Assembly (NCBI RefSeq): GCF_027942865.1
Contig: NC_134509.1
Location: forward strand, 7,664,254 to 7,728,253
Direction: 5' to 3'
DNA from: Odontesthes bonariensis
Taxonomy: Eukaryota; Chordata; Actinopteri; Atheriniformes; Atherinopsidae
Length of the DNA stretch: 64,000 nt
The translations under genes were made by a program, and so were the position numbers. Positions 40,779 through 52,607 of the stretch are shown piece after piece. Each line of letters opens with the position of its first letter. Within the stretch, counting starts at the first letter, position 1. The notes beneath the pieces were generated by a model. That model saw nothing but the letters and a program-made list of their open reading frames with translations. It was not told where the DNA came from and made no database searches.

Positions 40779-41688
40779 CCCGACCCGCAGCTGAGCTCAG
40801 ACTTCGCTGCTGCGCGGCTCTGTCGCAGAATCCCGGTGGCTGAGTAACTGCTCCCCTTGAAATATTCCAATGTTCGTGTTTACATTGGTCCTTCCCCTTT
40901 TTTCTTTCTTAACCCCACACAGACCTTATCTACATCTTTGTTTACAAATTCAAATGTCCCACGCAGTGTTTTTGGAATGAATTCAACGTCGAACTTTGAC
41001 CACATGGTCAGACTGGTGCGCCATGAAACTACTGATGACTTGCACCAGTTCATGGGATGTAAGGGGAGAAGCAACCGTGGGCAGTGTTATGGATTTTGGA
41101 ACGAACACCTGAGACTGGACACTCCGATTGAGTTTTGTGTGAAAAACAACTGGAATCTATTGTCACTTTTATGTCCCGTGACCTAAGCACATGGCACAGA
41201 CAGACCATGATAAAAACAAACACTTTCATATATCACATCCTGTCAACTTCACCTGCAAAAAAAATAAAAAATACACCCCAGTGCTTTCTGAACAGTTGGA
41301 ATGGTGCTCTGGATCCGTACAAGAGGCCGTGGAAGCAACACTAGATAGAACAAAGGAGCCTTCATCCAAATCAACATTGTAGCGGACCGACTCGTCTTAC
41401 CGCAGCCTGTGGCCACAATGGCTGAACTCTGATGTCGCTCTTCAGCCACCAAACGGTGACAATCGAGCGCTCTGACTACACTGTCAGTGTGTGTTAATGG
41501 CTGTTTGAGCCACACAGTTCACCTTATGGGGGTCCAGGTGATGGACTGGCTGCCTGGAAACCCCTTGAGTGGCAGTGGATCAACCAAGTTGAGAAGACAG
41601 CCACATGAAGAGAGAATTTTTAATTTTTTTTAAATAATCCAGATTTTTTTTTACCGTCTTGGTGAAAGAGAGACAGTTTTTGTTTGCA

Positions 41689-41726
<38 letters not shown>

Positions 41727-43251
41727 TGCGGGCGTCAAAGAGAGAAACAAGCGAAAAGAAAAAAAACAGACAAATCGTACATGAAGACGAACTCTCTTCA
41801 GTCTGTTAAGCAGGGGCTCTTTGGAATATTTCTTTGCCATAACCAATCTTTTTTTTAAAAGAAATTCCATGATTGTTTCGTTTTCAGCCGTGGTCACGTG
41901 TCAACGCTGAAGCACACAGTTACTGCGTCCTTCACTCCTTGACATGGCCCGTCTCATTTAACTGCTAACCTCGGATTACTCATGAGTGAGGACGTTCGTC
42001 AGGAGAAACCGATGTTCTCTTTATGCTCCCGGCTTTGGGTTCTCTAAGAGAACGAAGTGGTCTCTGTAAGGTCGCTCACCGAGACGCAGGATTACAAAAT
42101 TTGGCCCAGAGCCGAACCAGACTCCAAAATCAGGAGCAGTGGATGCAAAGTTGCACAAATCGGTGTCGACAAACGCTTTTGCTGCTCAGGCCTGCTGCCA
42201 ACTTTTCCTTTTTTTAAATCTGACAGGGAAGCTTTGCTTTAAGAAATAAACATTCTCTTTAACAGACTAGCTGCTCAGTGACGAACCAGAGAAGGTTTGC
42301 AGCTCGCTGGTGAACAAGCAGCACTGAGCTTCTTAAGATGGAGGCGTTTCCATCAGCAGTTTGCGGACCGGAGAGCAGAACAAGCTGGACATGACACAAA
42401 GTTTGCGACCCCAACTCTAAAAGATAACAGGCTGATTCATGGAGTCTTGAGTAAAAAGAGTTGTCGATTAAGTTTCCTAGCCAATAGCCTTGCTTCATGA
42501 TGAGGATTAGTTGTTTTTTTGTTTGTATGTTTGTTTTAAAGGCTGCTTCCATGTTGTAAATGTGAAAACATGAAGCACGTGTCATTTTGATTTGATACAT
42601 TTAACATTTTAAAGGAACAGTGACGCCTTTGCGGAGTACGGTCTACGTTTAGTTTGTTCCTACTCTGTCTGCACACCTGTGTCCGAACATCCAAATACGG
42701 AGACTTTAGATTATGTGAGTCAAGAATTTGAAAAAAAAAAAAAAAAAAAAAAGCCATCTTGTTTCGGGTCACTCAGCCCGGGTGATTGCGTCGGTGGCAC
42801 TCAGGGGAGATAGATACAAAATGTAGCGTTTGCAGAAACCTCACCGTCAGGTATGTTCCAAAGTTACACCAGGGTGTCGAGTAGAATACACAAACCACAC
42901 GTTGCTTGAATAGTTGCGGGGAGGTGGGGATGTGTTTGGTTCAGAGAAGCAACCGCCACTCTTTCTCATGCGTCTGCTCAGACTGCGATGGAAGCACACG
43001 GACCCACACAGACAGATGTAGTGTTAGTTTGTGCGTTAACAGACCAAACGTCACTCGGTTGACGCTGATTTGCCTTTTGGTTCCTCTGTCACTTTTCTAC
43101 GTATTTGATTGGGCTCTGCTCTGTGTGAACCACAGCACGAGGCCGTATGCATTTACTTGTGGTATGTTTGTGCGTCTGTGCACGATGTGTGCAGATGCAA
43201 ACGTTCTTCTGAAATCTGACTGATTGAATCCTGCACAGAAAATGAATCCTT

Positions 43252-43289
<38 letters not shown>

Positions 43290-43412
43290 TCTTGAGTGTT
43301 CTGTATGTGCAAGTGTGTGTGTGTGTGTGAGGGAGAGAAATGTGTAGATGACTCACGAGCAGATGTATGTACAGTAATAAACTATCAATAAACAAGGTTA
43401 TGGGCAGCCTCC
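40779..43412 (+). other. chic2: Long 3' UTR of chic2
   Basis: There is no competing gene until the AATAAA hexamers at 43376-43381 and 43387-43392, so the UTR is probably about 2.6 kb. It contains simple repeats: (TG)n at 41695-41721, a poly-A run at 42730-42752 and (TA)n at 43258-43283. Earlier AATAAA-like sites, for example at 42245, could give shorter forms. Confidence 0.5.
43376..43392 (+). terminator. chic2: Paired polyadenylation signals, probably chic2
   Basis: Two AATAAA hexamers 11 bp apart at the end of the long 3' UTR. Confidence 0.5.
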
Positions 43413-43628
43413 TTTGTGCCACGGTATCGTTTTTAGTTTGACTGTTCGGCTTTTCTTCTTGTGGGTAAAAGGTGTCAAAAGACTTTGAATCACTGCTGTG
43501 TACCAAAGGCTTTCAGGTTTGCTGCCGTAGTCTGGAGGATGTTCACCACAAGCTTAAAAACAGTTTTTTTTTTTTTTTAGTTCCTTCCCGGGGAGTTGTG
43601 TACTGAGTATGAGGGAGGTGACAACCTC

Positions 43629-44123
43629 TTAACTCTTTCGGTGCTATTGACGTCTGTAGACGTCAATTTAAAAAAAAACACTGACTACCAAAGACGTCTA
43701 TAGACGTCAATTGCGTTTTTAACGGAGCGGGCTGGGGGACAATCTAGCGGAGTTTGTCACTAAATCTTAGGCTTGTAAACACTAAACAGAGAATATACTG
43801 GCAAAATTACCCGCAAGGTGGCAGCAGTGCCACTTTGCACAAAAAAAGAAAAAGCGTGTTTTCTCCGTTTTTTGGGTCAAACAGCTGTTTTTGGTGAAAC
43901 CAACCTATGTTCTACTGTCTATTACTAAAGGACTGAAAATGGTAGAAACAAACTTTTTTTTCTTGATGAAAGAAGAGAGTCTACTCTTTCGTTTGGTAAT
44001 TTCGGTGTGTACATAGTCATAAGACACTTTTCTGTGGGTCTTGGAAAATCAGTCAAAATACTGTAAAACACTTGGCAGTATGGGTCTCTCTGCACTGAAA
44101 ATGGCTGGCAGCCAATGAGTTAA
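43629..44123. mobile_element. TTAA-flanked MITE, piggyBac-like
   Basis: TTAA at both borders (43629-43632 and 44120-44123). The ends read CTCTTTCGGTGCTA on the left and CTCATTGGCTGCCA inward from the right, a pattern found in fish piggyBac-type MITEs. The left part has two copies of a small palindrome, GACGTCTGTAGACGTC and GACGTCTATAGACGTC. Confidence 0.75.
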
Positions 44124-45452
44124 CAAATGCACATCCCAACAGGCCGCATGAACTGACAGAAAAATCCAAACTCGTGTGTTTAAATATTCTCTTGTATGAA
44201 ATAAAAGCGACATGTGAGATTAACTGAATTTTAAGTCAGAATCGCACAAAAAAAAATGGGTGGATGTTACATTTCAGTGTTGGAGGAATGCTGAACACAA
44301 AAAAAAAATCATTAGATGTGTCCCTTAGCTCTTTGCAGTCGTTTGAAGTATCAGGCTTTGTTTTTTTTTCCCAGACTCTGACTCTTTTTAACACCACCTG
44401 TACAGTGTTTTTCTCAGACCAGACCTAAGATCCTTTCCAGACTCAGATATACCAAACATACCATTCAGTACAAAACAGGGACTGCTGTCTTTATACTTTC
44501 AGAATTCTGAATTTGAAACAGCTACATGTTGTATAACGACGATAAAAGGTCAGCAAAGGGACCCAATGCTGTGAGGGGCCTGATTGTTTTCTCTGCTAAT
44601 TCGAGTGACCCGACCCGAACACTTCTTAACCGACCCAAAGCCAATAAATTAAGGGGAAACCTTTCTGATCCAGCAGATCTGTGAATGCTTTCTGTCAATA
44701 TGTAAAAATCCAGAATGGTATTAAACAAGCCGATAATTGAAGATTCGGCCTAGATGGTTTTTTTGTGATTTTACATGGATATTTATATTAATTTCTTTAG
44801 TTTTACAGTTCATAAACAATATAACAGCAGTCTGCCTCATATCGAGTAAGGGGAAAAAAACAACTCCTGACCTTGCAAAGTTTAAAGAGACGTGACTCAG
44901 CAGTTGTATCTAGTCTGAGCCAACCAACATTAAAGTCTCATCTCAGATATGATATCATTTCCCAGTTATTCACGGGGATTAAAGTAAATCTCTCCATTTT
45001 CTTCACGTAGAAGCCCTCTGCAATTGTTGTTTTTTTTTCACTTCTTGACCTTTAAATACTTCTTTTACTTAATTATAATCTCTCGCATCGTTGCCTGCAC
45101 TGCAGCCAATGGAATTGTGTCTGTTTCACGTTTCTTTTTGGCAACTTTTCACATAGAAACCGGGCAACTGAGCCCAACGTCAAGTCATTGTTTTCGCCAA
45201 TAACTTTACAAAATATTTGTTATTCCAGAACGTGACTTCTACCAAACTCATAGCTCTAAAACACACACACACACACACACACAGCTTGATTTGATTTTGT
45301 TGCAAAGCATCCACCATTTGGTCTGTGTTTGAGAAAATATTCACAGGATGGGCTTGTACCAGGATTTCTTCGGAAAAGAACTTGTCCATGGGAGAGGTAG
45401 CAGATAATGCCGGGGCTTAGAAATAAGCGATCATCAATGACATTGTGACATT

Positions 45453-46270
45453 GTGTATGAGCCAGAAACAGAACAGTGACACACTCACAAGTTATTGTTT
45501 TGAAAAGGGTCTAAACTGTGTTTCTTCAGGAGGGGGAACCCCTTTGTCGAATGAGGCCAGGGTCACATAGTAGTTCCATTGAAATCTGTACATATCATTG
45601 TTTTTAAAATGTAAATTGTCCACACAGTTTTGGAAAGAAATATCTTAGTTGAATTTTCTAAATCCTTCAGATGTTTACTTGGTGTTGTCATCATTATAGT
45701 ATCTAACTGAAACACGAACCTTCCTGCCATACACAAGGAAACGTGTCTTTTCAATAATAATTTGACAAGTGGGACTTTTTCTTTTCTTGACCTAGATGAT
45801 AATGCAAATTCTCCACTTGCAGGATGCCTCTCGTATAAATACTGCCTTAAAACTGAAACCCAACTGCAGTCATTGCCCTTACGAAATGCAAAGAGAAATC
45901 TGACTCTATGTGATGGCCACAGCTATTTGATAAATCCATAAAGTCTGCACGACACGCTCCTGGCAGGTCATTTCAATTTATCAGTGAACAGTTTTCTGTT
46001 GTAAAGCTTGTCTTGTTCTGCCCTGAGAAGGTTAATCTGCCCACGAGGGGATTCAAAGCTTAGATCTATACGTGCACGGGCACTGCCTGTAAATATATTC
46101 GAACAGCACATTTTGAAAATGTTAAACTGTCCGACCCAATTTATCAAGAATTGCTGTTTTTCCCTGGTGCCCTCATTATGAAACAAAGACGTTAGATGAT
46201 GATAAATTGATTCATTAGTTAATTAGACCATCCACATAACATAAAACAAATATGAGACAGAAGTACAACG
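45453..46270. repeat. Duplicated 3' flank of lipocalin A (copy 1)
   Basis: The block from AAAGGGTCTAAACTGTGTTT through AGATGTTTACTTGGTGTTGT to ATATGAGACAGAAGTACAAC is repeated, with substitutions and small gaps, at 49680-50440. Its left edge (GAGCCAGAAACAGAACAGTG) matches the other copy only in reverse orientation. Confidence 0.8.
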
Positions 46271-46295
46271 TCTTGCTTCTTTTACATCCTGCATC

Positions 46296-46301
46296 TTTAT
46301 T
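46296..46301 (-). terminator. Polyadenylation signal of lipocalin A
   Basis: AATAAA on the minus strand about 55 bp after the stop codon. Confidence 0.7.
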
Positions 46302-46353
46302 TTAGAGGAGCGGTCTTCCCAGACACTCGCATGGCATTTCTCACGTGACACTG

Positions 46354-49177
46354 TTAGTTCATCCATTCCTCTGTAAGGCTGGAGACCGTGTCGATCATCT
46401 CCATAAAGCCTTTTGCACTTCTGAGCATCTTGTCCATTTGGTCCCAATGTTCAGAGTCCATGCTGTTGAAGCCACTCATTAGATCAACAACAGTTCCTTC
46501 TTCGGAAAGAGATGGATCCGGGCAAAAACCTGAGAAGTGGAGAACTGAGTGTTTTTATCTGTCTTTTTGATGTGTTTTTTCAAAAAATAGGATGGAATAA
46601 GCATTGATAATTGACTTTGTTTCAGTGTTATCACAGGTAAGTTTTAGGAAGGAGTGTGAAAAGCTTTACGTTTTAGATGCTTGTGTAAAATGAATGTGAT
46701 TTGTTTTATGAATAATCTATATTCAATGTGTAATTTGCTTTCTTTGCTCCAAGCAACAGAGAAAACGCAAACTATTTGTTGCAGCTGCTGCTCAAATGAA
46801 AAAGCACTGTCCTTACTGGTTTCCTCACTGGTAAAACTTCAGGTATATATTACTTTTTACCTGAAAACTGCATATTTACCATTCAACCTAAAGGAATGTG
46901 CTTTTTTGGTTCTGTAACCTGATTAAGTGCTTGTACCTTTTTCTGGATCGAGGACGGTAGCTGGTGGTAAGTTCAGACATTCCAGCTGCTTAGAAAACTC
47001 CTGCAGTTCAGCAGCAGACACCTTGGGTCTCCGACCTGAAAGGCAAAAAAGGACTCATGCAGGCCCCTTCAGGTGATTTAAGTGCTGAAAATACAAGGAC
47101 CTTACTAATGCTGGAGGCATTGCAGTTGGGACGGTAATGTTGGTCTGTCCACGTGTTGAAATGATGCAAAGCAATGGATTAACCGATCATCAGTATGTGT
47201 GAACACCTCTCTAAAAGAAGAAGTTTCGGCACTGCTTCATCTGGGGCATTCAGGGGTGTTGTTGCGGCCGAACAATCTGGGAGGGGTTACAGGGCCTCCT
47301 CCAAAAACATTTGGAGTTCATCATTGAACGGGCCTCAGTTAGCATTTTAAATGTTAAAGTTCACGCCAGTACAATTAGAAAAAAACATGTTTGGAAGAGT
47401 TGTGGGGAGAAAGTCTATTCTCTCTAAAAGAAAACATATGGCAGCATAGTTCAGGTTTGTAAAGTTACTTCTGAACAAACCAAAACAATGTCCTTTGGAA
47501 AGTTAAGACCAGAGTGGAGATGTTTGGTCATGATGTACGTATCGCTTTTGGTGGAAACCAATCGCAGCCTATCAGCACAATCACCTCATACTAATTGTTC
47601 AGCACCGTGGTGGAGGCATGGTGATCTGGGCTTGTTTTGCAGCCCTGGAAACCTTGCAGTCATTTAATCAACCATGAACTCTGTATTCTAGAGTCAAATG
47701 TGAGTCCATCTGCTGTGATTGGTTCATGCAACAGGACACCAAGCAAAGTTGCACATCTACAAACAGAATCTGTGAAAAAGAAAATAATCAAGGTGTTGCA
47801 ATGGTCCAGTCAAAGTCCAGACCTCAACCTGATTGTAACTCTGTAGCGGGACTTTAACAGAGCTGTGTATGAACTAATGCCTGCAAACTACAATGAACTG
47901 AATGGTTGTAAAGAAGAGTGGGCAAAAAATTCTGACACAACGATGAGAGAGACAACATCAGAGTAAACGATGACTTCAAGTTATTGATGCTTAAGGTGGC
48001 TCTACAAGATAATCATGGGGTGTACTTTTTTTTTCACACTGATCCTGGATTTTGGCCTGGTTCTAAGAATATAAGAAATGACACAGTGTTGTTGGTTGAA
48101 GTGCTGAGTCAAGTCCAAAAGGCTTTGGAGCCACTGGTTAAATTTGTTTTTGTTGTTGTTGTTATTCTCAGCTCAGTTTAATCAAATAAAAGATAACTCT
48201 AGCAGAGAAGAAGCATAAAGTCGAGCAAAAAGAAAAAAAGTTGAATACCTCAAAACTGAGCTGAAGAGGATTTCTAAACTAAATTACTTTCCACTGCAGC
48301 CAAAACATGGCAAGGTAGCCTAATATCTGCCAAGTGGCTTTATTTGACTTGTCGGGTATCCAAGTTACTGAACTAGATGAAAAGGAATAAGGATTCTTTT
48401 TTAATTTGTGTGAACTGTCTTGGTTTGTTTGTTCTTACTTAGGAGCTGCAGACCATGGTATGAGCTTCTCCCAAAAGTGAAGTTTGAGTAGAAAACCATG
48501 CAGTCGGGACAGCCAGTGTTCAGCAGAGCAGAAATGGACGGGTAGGGTTTCACTGGAGATACATGTATACATACACAATATATTCAAAAGACTTGTTAGG
48601 ACAGAAAGTTCAGATCCGATAGCGTGTTAAATGGTCAGCAATGGTCTCTCACCCATATGAAAAGTGTTGTTTTCCAGAGTCCAGTTGGATGTAAGACTGA
48701 AGCAAAGGCCAATCCTTCATCAAGAAAAAAGAAGAATTTATCTTTTTTTTTTGGATCCATCAGTTTGTACTCATGGTAGCACATAGTCTAAGAAATAACT
48801 TTAAGAACTGTCGGTTTGAAATTACATCTTAATATTCTCAGAACAGGTGAGGACATTTATCTGGTTAGCAGCAGTAATGTTCACCCAGCCGGTTTCAATA
48901 AACATCTTTGTCAGCACTTTGGATCCGGGCACATCTGTGCCCTCTGCTATGTACGTCCATTTTCCAAGCAGCTGCAACAGATGGGGTGTTTCTCAGTCAA
49001 ATGAGGTGTCACATCGATGATTGATATGAAAAATAAAAATATGAGTGAAGAACGTCTTACCTGATCCCTTCCTTGGACTTCAAGACGTTTGGTCAGACTT
49101 TCGCAGTTGGTCACAGGAGCCGAGTGTCCAAGGGACAGAAGACTGAACACAGCCAGAGCAACATGAACAAACTCCAT
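46354..49177 (-). CDS. Lipocalin A, toxin/tributyltin-binding protein-like
   Basis: Six exons: 49177-49061, 48971-48826, 48715-48653, 48552-48439, 47035-46937 and 46529-46354; about 237 aa. The order is a signal peptide (MEFVHVALAVFSLLSLGHSA), then PVTNCESLTK and the lipocalin GxW motif LLGKWTYIAEG. Next come N-glycosylation sites (VNITAA, NWTLENNT), the Cys pair CPDC and the family tail RRPKVSAAELQEFSKQLECL. This is the pattern of fish saxitoxin/tetrodotoxin-binding and tributyltin-binding lipocalins, themselves related to alpha-1-acid glycoprotein: secreted carriers of small hydrophobic ligands. Exon 3 is 63 nt where the sister gene has 62, so the canonical donor GTGAGA leaves the wrong phase for exon 4. 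The extra base lies in a run of five T (48660-48664). All other exon phases match the sister gene. This is a real inactivation, an assembly slip, or unusual splicing. Confidence 0.8.
47200..48015 (+). mobile_element. Tc1-like transposon relic in lipocalin A intron 4
   Basis: Transposase text occurs in scattered frames, including WSSQSPDLNLIV near 47806 and RDFNRAVYELMPANYNELNG further on. GGCCTCAGTTAGCA with TTAAATGTTAAAGTTCA (47331-47366) matches the relic at 24.8 kb, so they are one family. Heavily decayed. Confidence 0.75.
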
Positions 49178-49679
49178 GGTGGCTCGCCTGCTAATTGTGT
49201 ATGCTCGGGGTTCACGGCTCAACCCACATGAACTGACACAGACCGTGGTTGTTTACTTTAGTGTTGCAATGCTCAAGGAGATTTAAAAAATTAAAAAAAA
49301 AACATCGGTATAAGACAAAAAATTATCCCACATCCTCCTGACACTGCCATGAGCCCATCTGCCACTTATGTTAGGTGGATAACATTTTCAAATTGTGAAA
49401 CTGAAGTGAGTAAAAAAAAGTCCGGCTCATCGTGGGCCAGGATCCATTTCTCTCTGCATCCTCACACATCATGTATTTTGGGCAGATGGGAAATATAATT
49501 TAATGCTGTTAAACAAACTGAATCTTTACATCTTTACTTTGGCCACATTCTTCAGAGAGATGCATGACTCTTAAATGTAACCCTTTAAATGGCCTTGGCA
49601 GTAGAGTAAAGCAAGGGGACCAGGGAAATGCCCGTTCAGAATGTTTCTGTGGAGGACCAGTTTCAGCCTGCAGCTGTGC

Positions 49680-50440
49680 GTGTGTGCCACTGTTCTGTTT
49701 CTGGCTCATATTACACACATGAACACGTTATTGTGTTAAAAGGGCCTAAACAGGGTTTCTTCAGGAGGAGGAGCCCTTGTCGAATGAGGCCAGGGTCACA
49801 TAGTAGTTCTTGAGAAGAACACAGTTCCAATGAAATCTTTACATAGTTCTGAAAATGTCAATTGTCCACACAGTTTTGGAAAGAAGTATCACAGTTGAAT
49901 TTTCTACATGCTTCAGATGTTTACTTGGTCTTGTCATCATTATTAGTATCTAACTGACAGTTCAGGAAACACGAACCTTTTCTTTTTCCATACTGAATTA
50001 TCTGCTGCATTAGTTTGTATTCTAATTAGACAACCTCATAGTTACAGTCAAACCAAAAAAAAACCCAACCAAGCCCAGCAGAGTCACTGGCTGGTCATCC
50101 TGCTGTGAAAGCTTAGTCAGAAACACACAAAACTCTTTCTTACAGAGAGTGACAGTGATTTGGTGGTGAACTATTCAGATTTGTAATTTGGGTGAAGCAG
50201 AGAGTGAGGAAATTTGGCAAAAATAACTCGTCTTCATGCAGCATCGTAGGATAATAATTTGGCAAATGGACTTTTCTTTTATATAATAAAGTGACAATGC
50301 AAATATTTTACTTGTAAGGTGCTTCTCAACTGTAGTCATTCCCATTACAAAATGCAGTTCTCAGTAAAGAATTCTCTAGATCACCATCATGTTAAACAAA
50401 CATGACACAGAACTACAGCGGTCATGGAGATGGATACATA
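49680..50440. repeat. Duplicated lipocalin 3' flank (copy 2)
   Basis: Homologous to 45453-46270, sharing for example GTCGAATGAGGCCAGGGTCA and TTGTCCACACAGTTTTGGAA. It carries extra insertions near 50150-50220. It lies 2.2-2.9 kb past the stop of lipocalin B, whereas copy 1 lies within 0.9 kb of the stop of lipocalin A. Confidence 0.8.
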
Positions 50441-50469
50441 TGCACGTGCCAATTTTCTGTTTTTTATAT

Positions 50470-50606
50470 ATATTTTTCTCATTTCATTTCACCAACTTAG
50501 ACCATTTTGTGCAGATCCACCACATAAAATAAGATTAAAAAACATTTAAATTACAGGTTGGAATGTAAAAAAAAAATAGGCAAAAAGCCTTTTGCAAGCC
50601 ACTGTA
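50470..50606. mobile_element. Tc1-like terminal fragment
   Basis: ACCATTTTGTGCAGATCCAC, TAAATTACAGGTTGGAATGT and the end TTGCAAGCCACTGTA match the right end common to fish Tc1-like elements. Confidence 0.6.
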
Positions 50607-50743
50607 TGTTAGTAGTGAAGCCTGTCTCCACAATCATAGCCATCAGCTTCTAAGGGCGTGAAAACGTCTGCAATTGTGGATACTTTATGTATTTTTATTT
50701 TGGATAACATATTTCTTTGATATTTTGAAAAAGATTACCTTTT

Positions 50744-50778
<35 letters not shown>

Positions 50779-51839
50779 GCTGATGATGTGTTGTTGCACA
50801 TCTCAATAACTTACAAAAACTGGGAAGTGAAGTTCTGTTTAATGACAATTTGTTGTGGAACTAAGGAGAAAGTAATCAGTATGATATTTCGGTTCACATA
50901 AAGGTTCTTTAAACATGAGACATTAGAGTAGCTAATCAGTATGATGCAACACTTTAATTGAAGGTACAAAAAAAATAATGAACAGGTAAAGAGTCAGTAA
51001 TCAGTAAGAAATCAATGTCCTTATTTGATAATCTTGATATGATGATGTAATACAGGACTACCAGTCTTTTTGCTAATATATGATCCTACTTTGCAAACTA
51101 TTAAAGAAGTATTAAGAAATACCTAATTATCAACTAACCAGATGTTCCTGATTAGTTACTGCATTTTTTTTAAGTCACGAATGAAGCTTCTGCATATCTT
51201 ATTGTGAGGTGTTAGATATCCCTAATGTTTCTGGTGTGTGTTTATATTTCATCCCATTAAGCTTGTTTTTAGCCACAGTCGATATTAACTTGAGCAAGAA
51301 CACTTTTTTTGAGGATCATTAGATGGTATAAATTGATCACCGGCTCTATACCAACAGATTCTGACAGAGTAAACCACAAAGTGAAGGTCATGGCAATGAA
51401 AGCATCCTGAACAACACTGGAAAATTCTATAAAGCCTGAAGGCATGATGCATGTCCCACGTCTCCCCCCAAACAGAGTCAGCTGTCTGCTGAAGCAGGAG
51501 ACATATCCGGCCAGTCATATTGTTTCACCAACGTTTGTGCATAGTTGAGATCCCCTACAGTTTCAGCTGTAAGGTGGCAGAAATCAGACATATTTTTTTT
51601 GTGATTAATCAAGATAACATAGAAATCATGATATAATGCTGCACTACCAGAAGGGACCCGAGAGAGGTATAAGGGATGTTAAAGTAGACCAAAAAAAAAG
51701 ACCTGAGTGGGTGAGGCAGGGAATACAGACCACGGCTCTGATATGACTTGAACTGTTTCTTTGCAAGCTTTGAGGCAACGCAGCAGTCCTCAGTCAGACC
51801 ACCTCAGCAGGAATCTGTTCCCAGCACCCACACTCTCAC

Positions 51840-52445
51840 TTTAAAGGAGTACAAAGTCAGAACAGTGTTCCGGTGTTGTGCCGAGAAGTGCACGCCTGCC
51901 GAGAAATGCATCCCCATTCGCAGGTCCCCTGCTTTAAAGAGAGTCTGGAATGGAATGATATAACTACATTAGAATTTGTTTACTCGATTAAATTAACAGA
52001 TGGGAATTTCAACAAGTCCAAAATTGTCTCTAAAATTAAATTAAAATAGTCAAATTTCATAGTTCTAGGTTCATTTTTGGATTATTTTATCTGGGCTACA
52101 CTGAGTAAAGACTGATATTCATAGAAAATGTCTCCAACCGGTTTTCTGGCTTACTGCAAAAGTGATAGTCACGGCCCTTAATTTGGAATATTTGTACAAT
52201 ATTATAATAATAGGTGTAAAAGATGCTCTAAACTGTACAATTGTGGGATTATCATAAGTGTACTGTACATGTATTATTCATCTACATGAAGAAAAAAGAT
52301 AAACGAATGAAAAACCATTGTCAGCTCAATATCATCACTGTAACTTTATTGGAAAAATGTAATAATCCACACGCCTGAAACGGTTTACGTGTGCTCCCGC
52401 GAATGCGGATGCATTTCTCGGCATAACACCGGCAGGTGAACCCCT
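51840..52445. mobile_element. Inverted-repeat element, unclassified
   Basis: CCGGTGTTGTGCCGAGAAG followed by CCGAGAAATGCATCC (51869-51915) reappears as its reverse complement at 52399-52436, enclosing about 480 bp of AT-rich sequence. This suggests a short nonautonomous DNA transposon. The true ends and target duplication were not found. Confidence 0.4.
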
Positions 52446-52541
52446 GGAAAGAGAGCTCAGGAGGAAGAGCCCATCAGAGGGGTTGACTTCCGGCTGCTAC
52501 AACTAATTATCATGAAAATAATGCAGTTTCTCCGTGTTCAT

Positions 52542-52547
52542 TTTATT
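52542..52547 (-). terminator. Polyadenylation signal of lipocalin B
   Basis: AATAAA on the minus strand about 60 bp after the stop codon. Confidence 0.7.
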
Positions 52548-52607
52548 ACAACTTTTCCATACAAAACCTCCCAAAAGCATTTTGCACATGTCAAAACTAA
52601 TCAAAAA

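Larger units (their letters stand above)
43413..46274. other. Spacer between chic2 and lipocalin A
   Basis: Contains a TTAA-flanked MITE (43629-44123), a (CA)n tract (45259-45282) and a segment duplicated near 49.7 kb. No gene seen. Confidence 0.5.
49180..52541. other. Spacer between the two lipocalins
   Basis: Contains the second copy of the duplicated flank (49680-50440), a Tc1 end (50470-50606) and an inverted-repeat element (about 51840-52445). ORFs here, for example 51285-51518 on the minus strand, lack recognisable domains. Confidence 0.5.
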
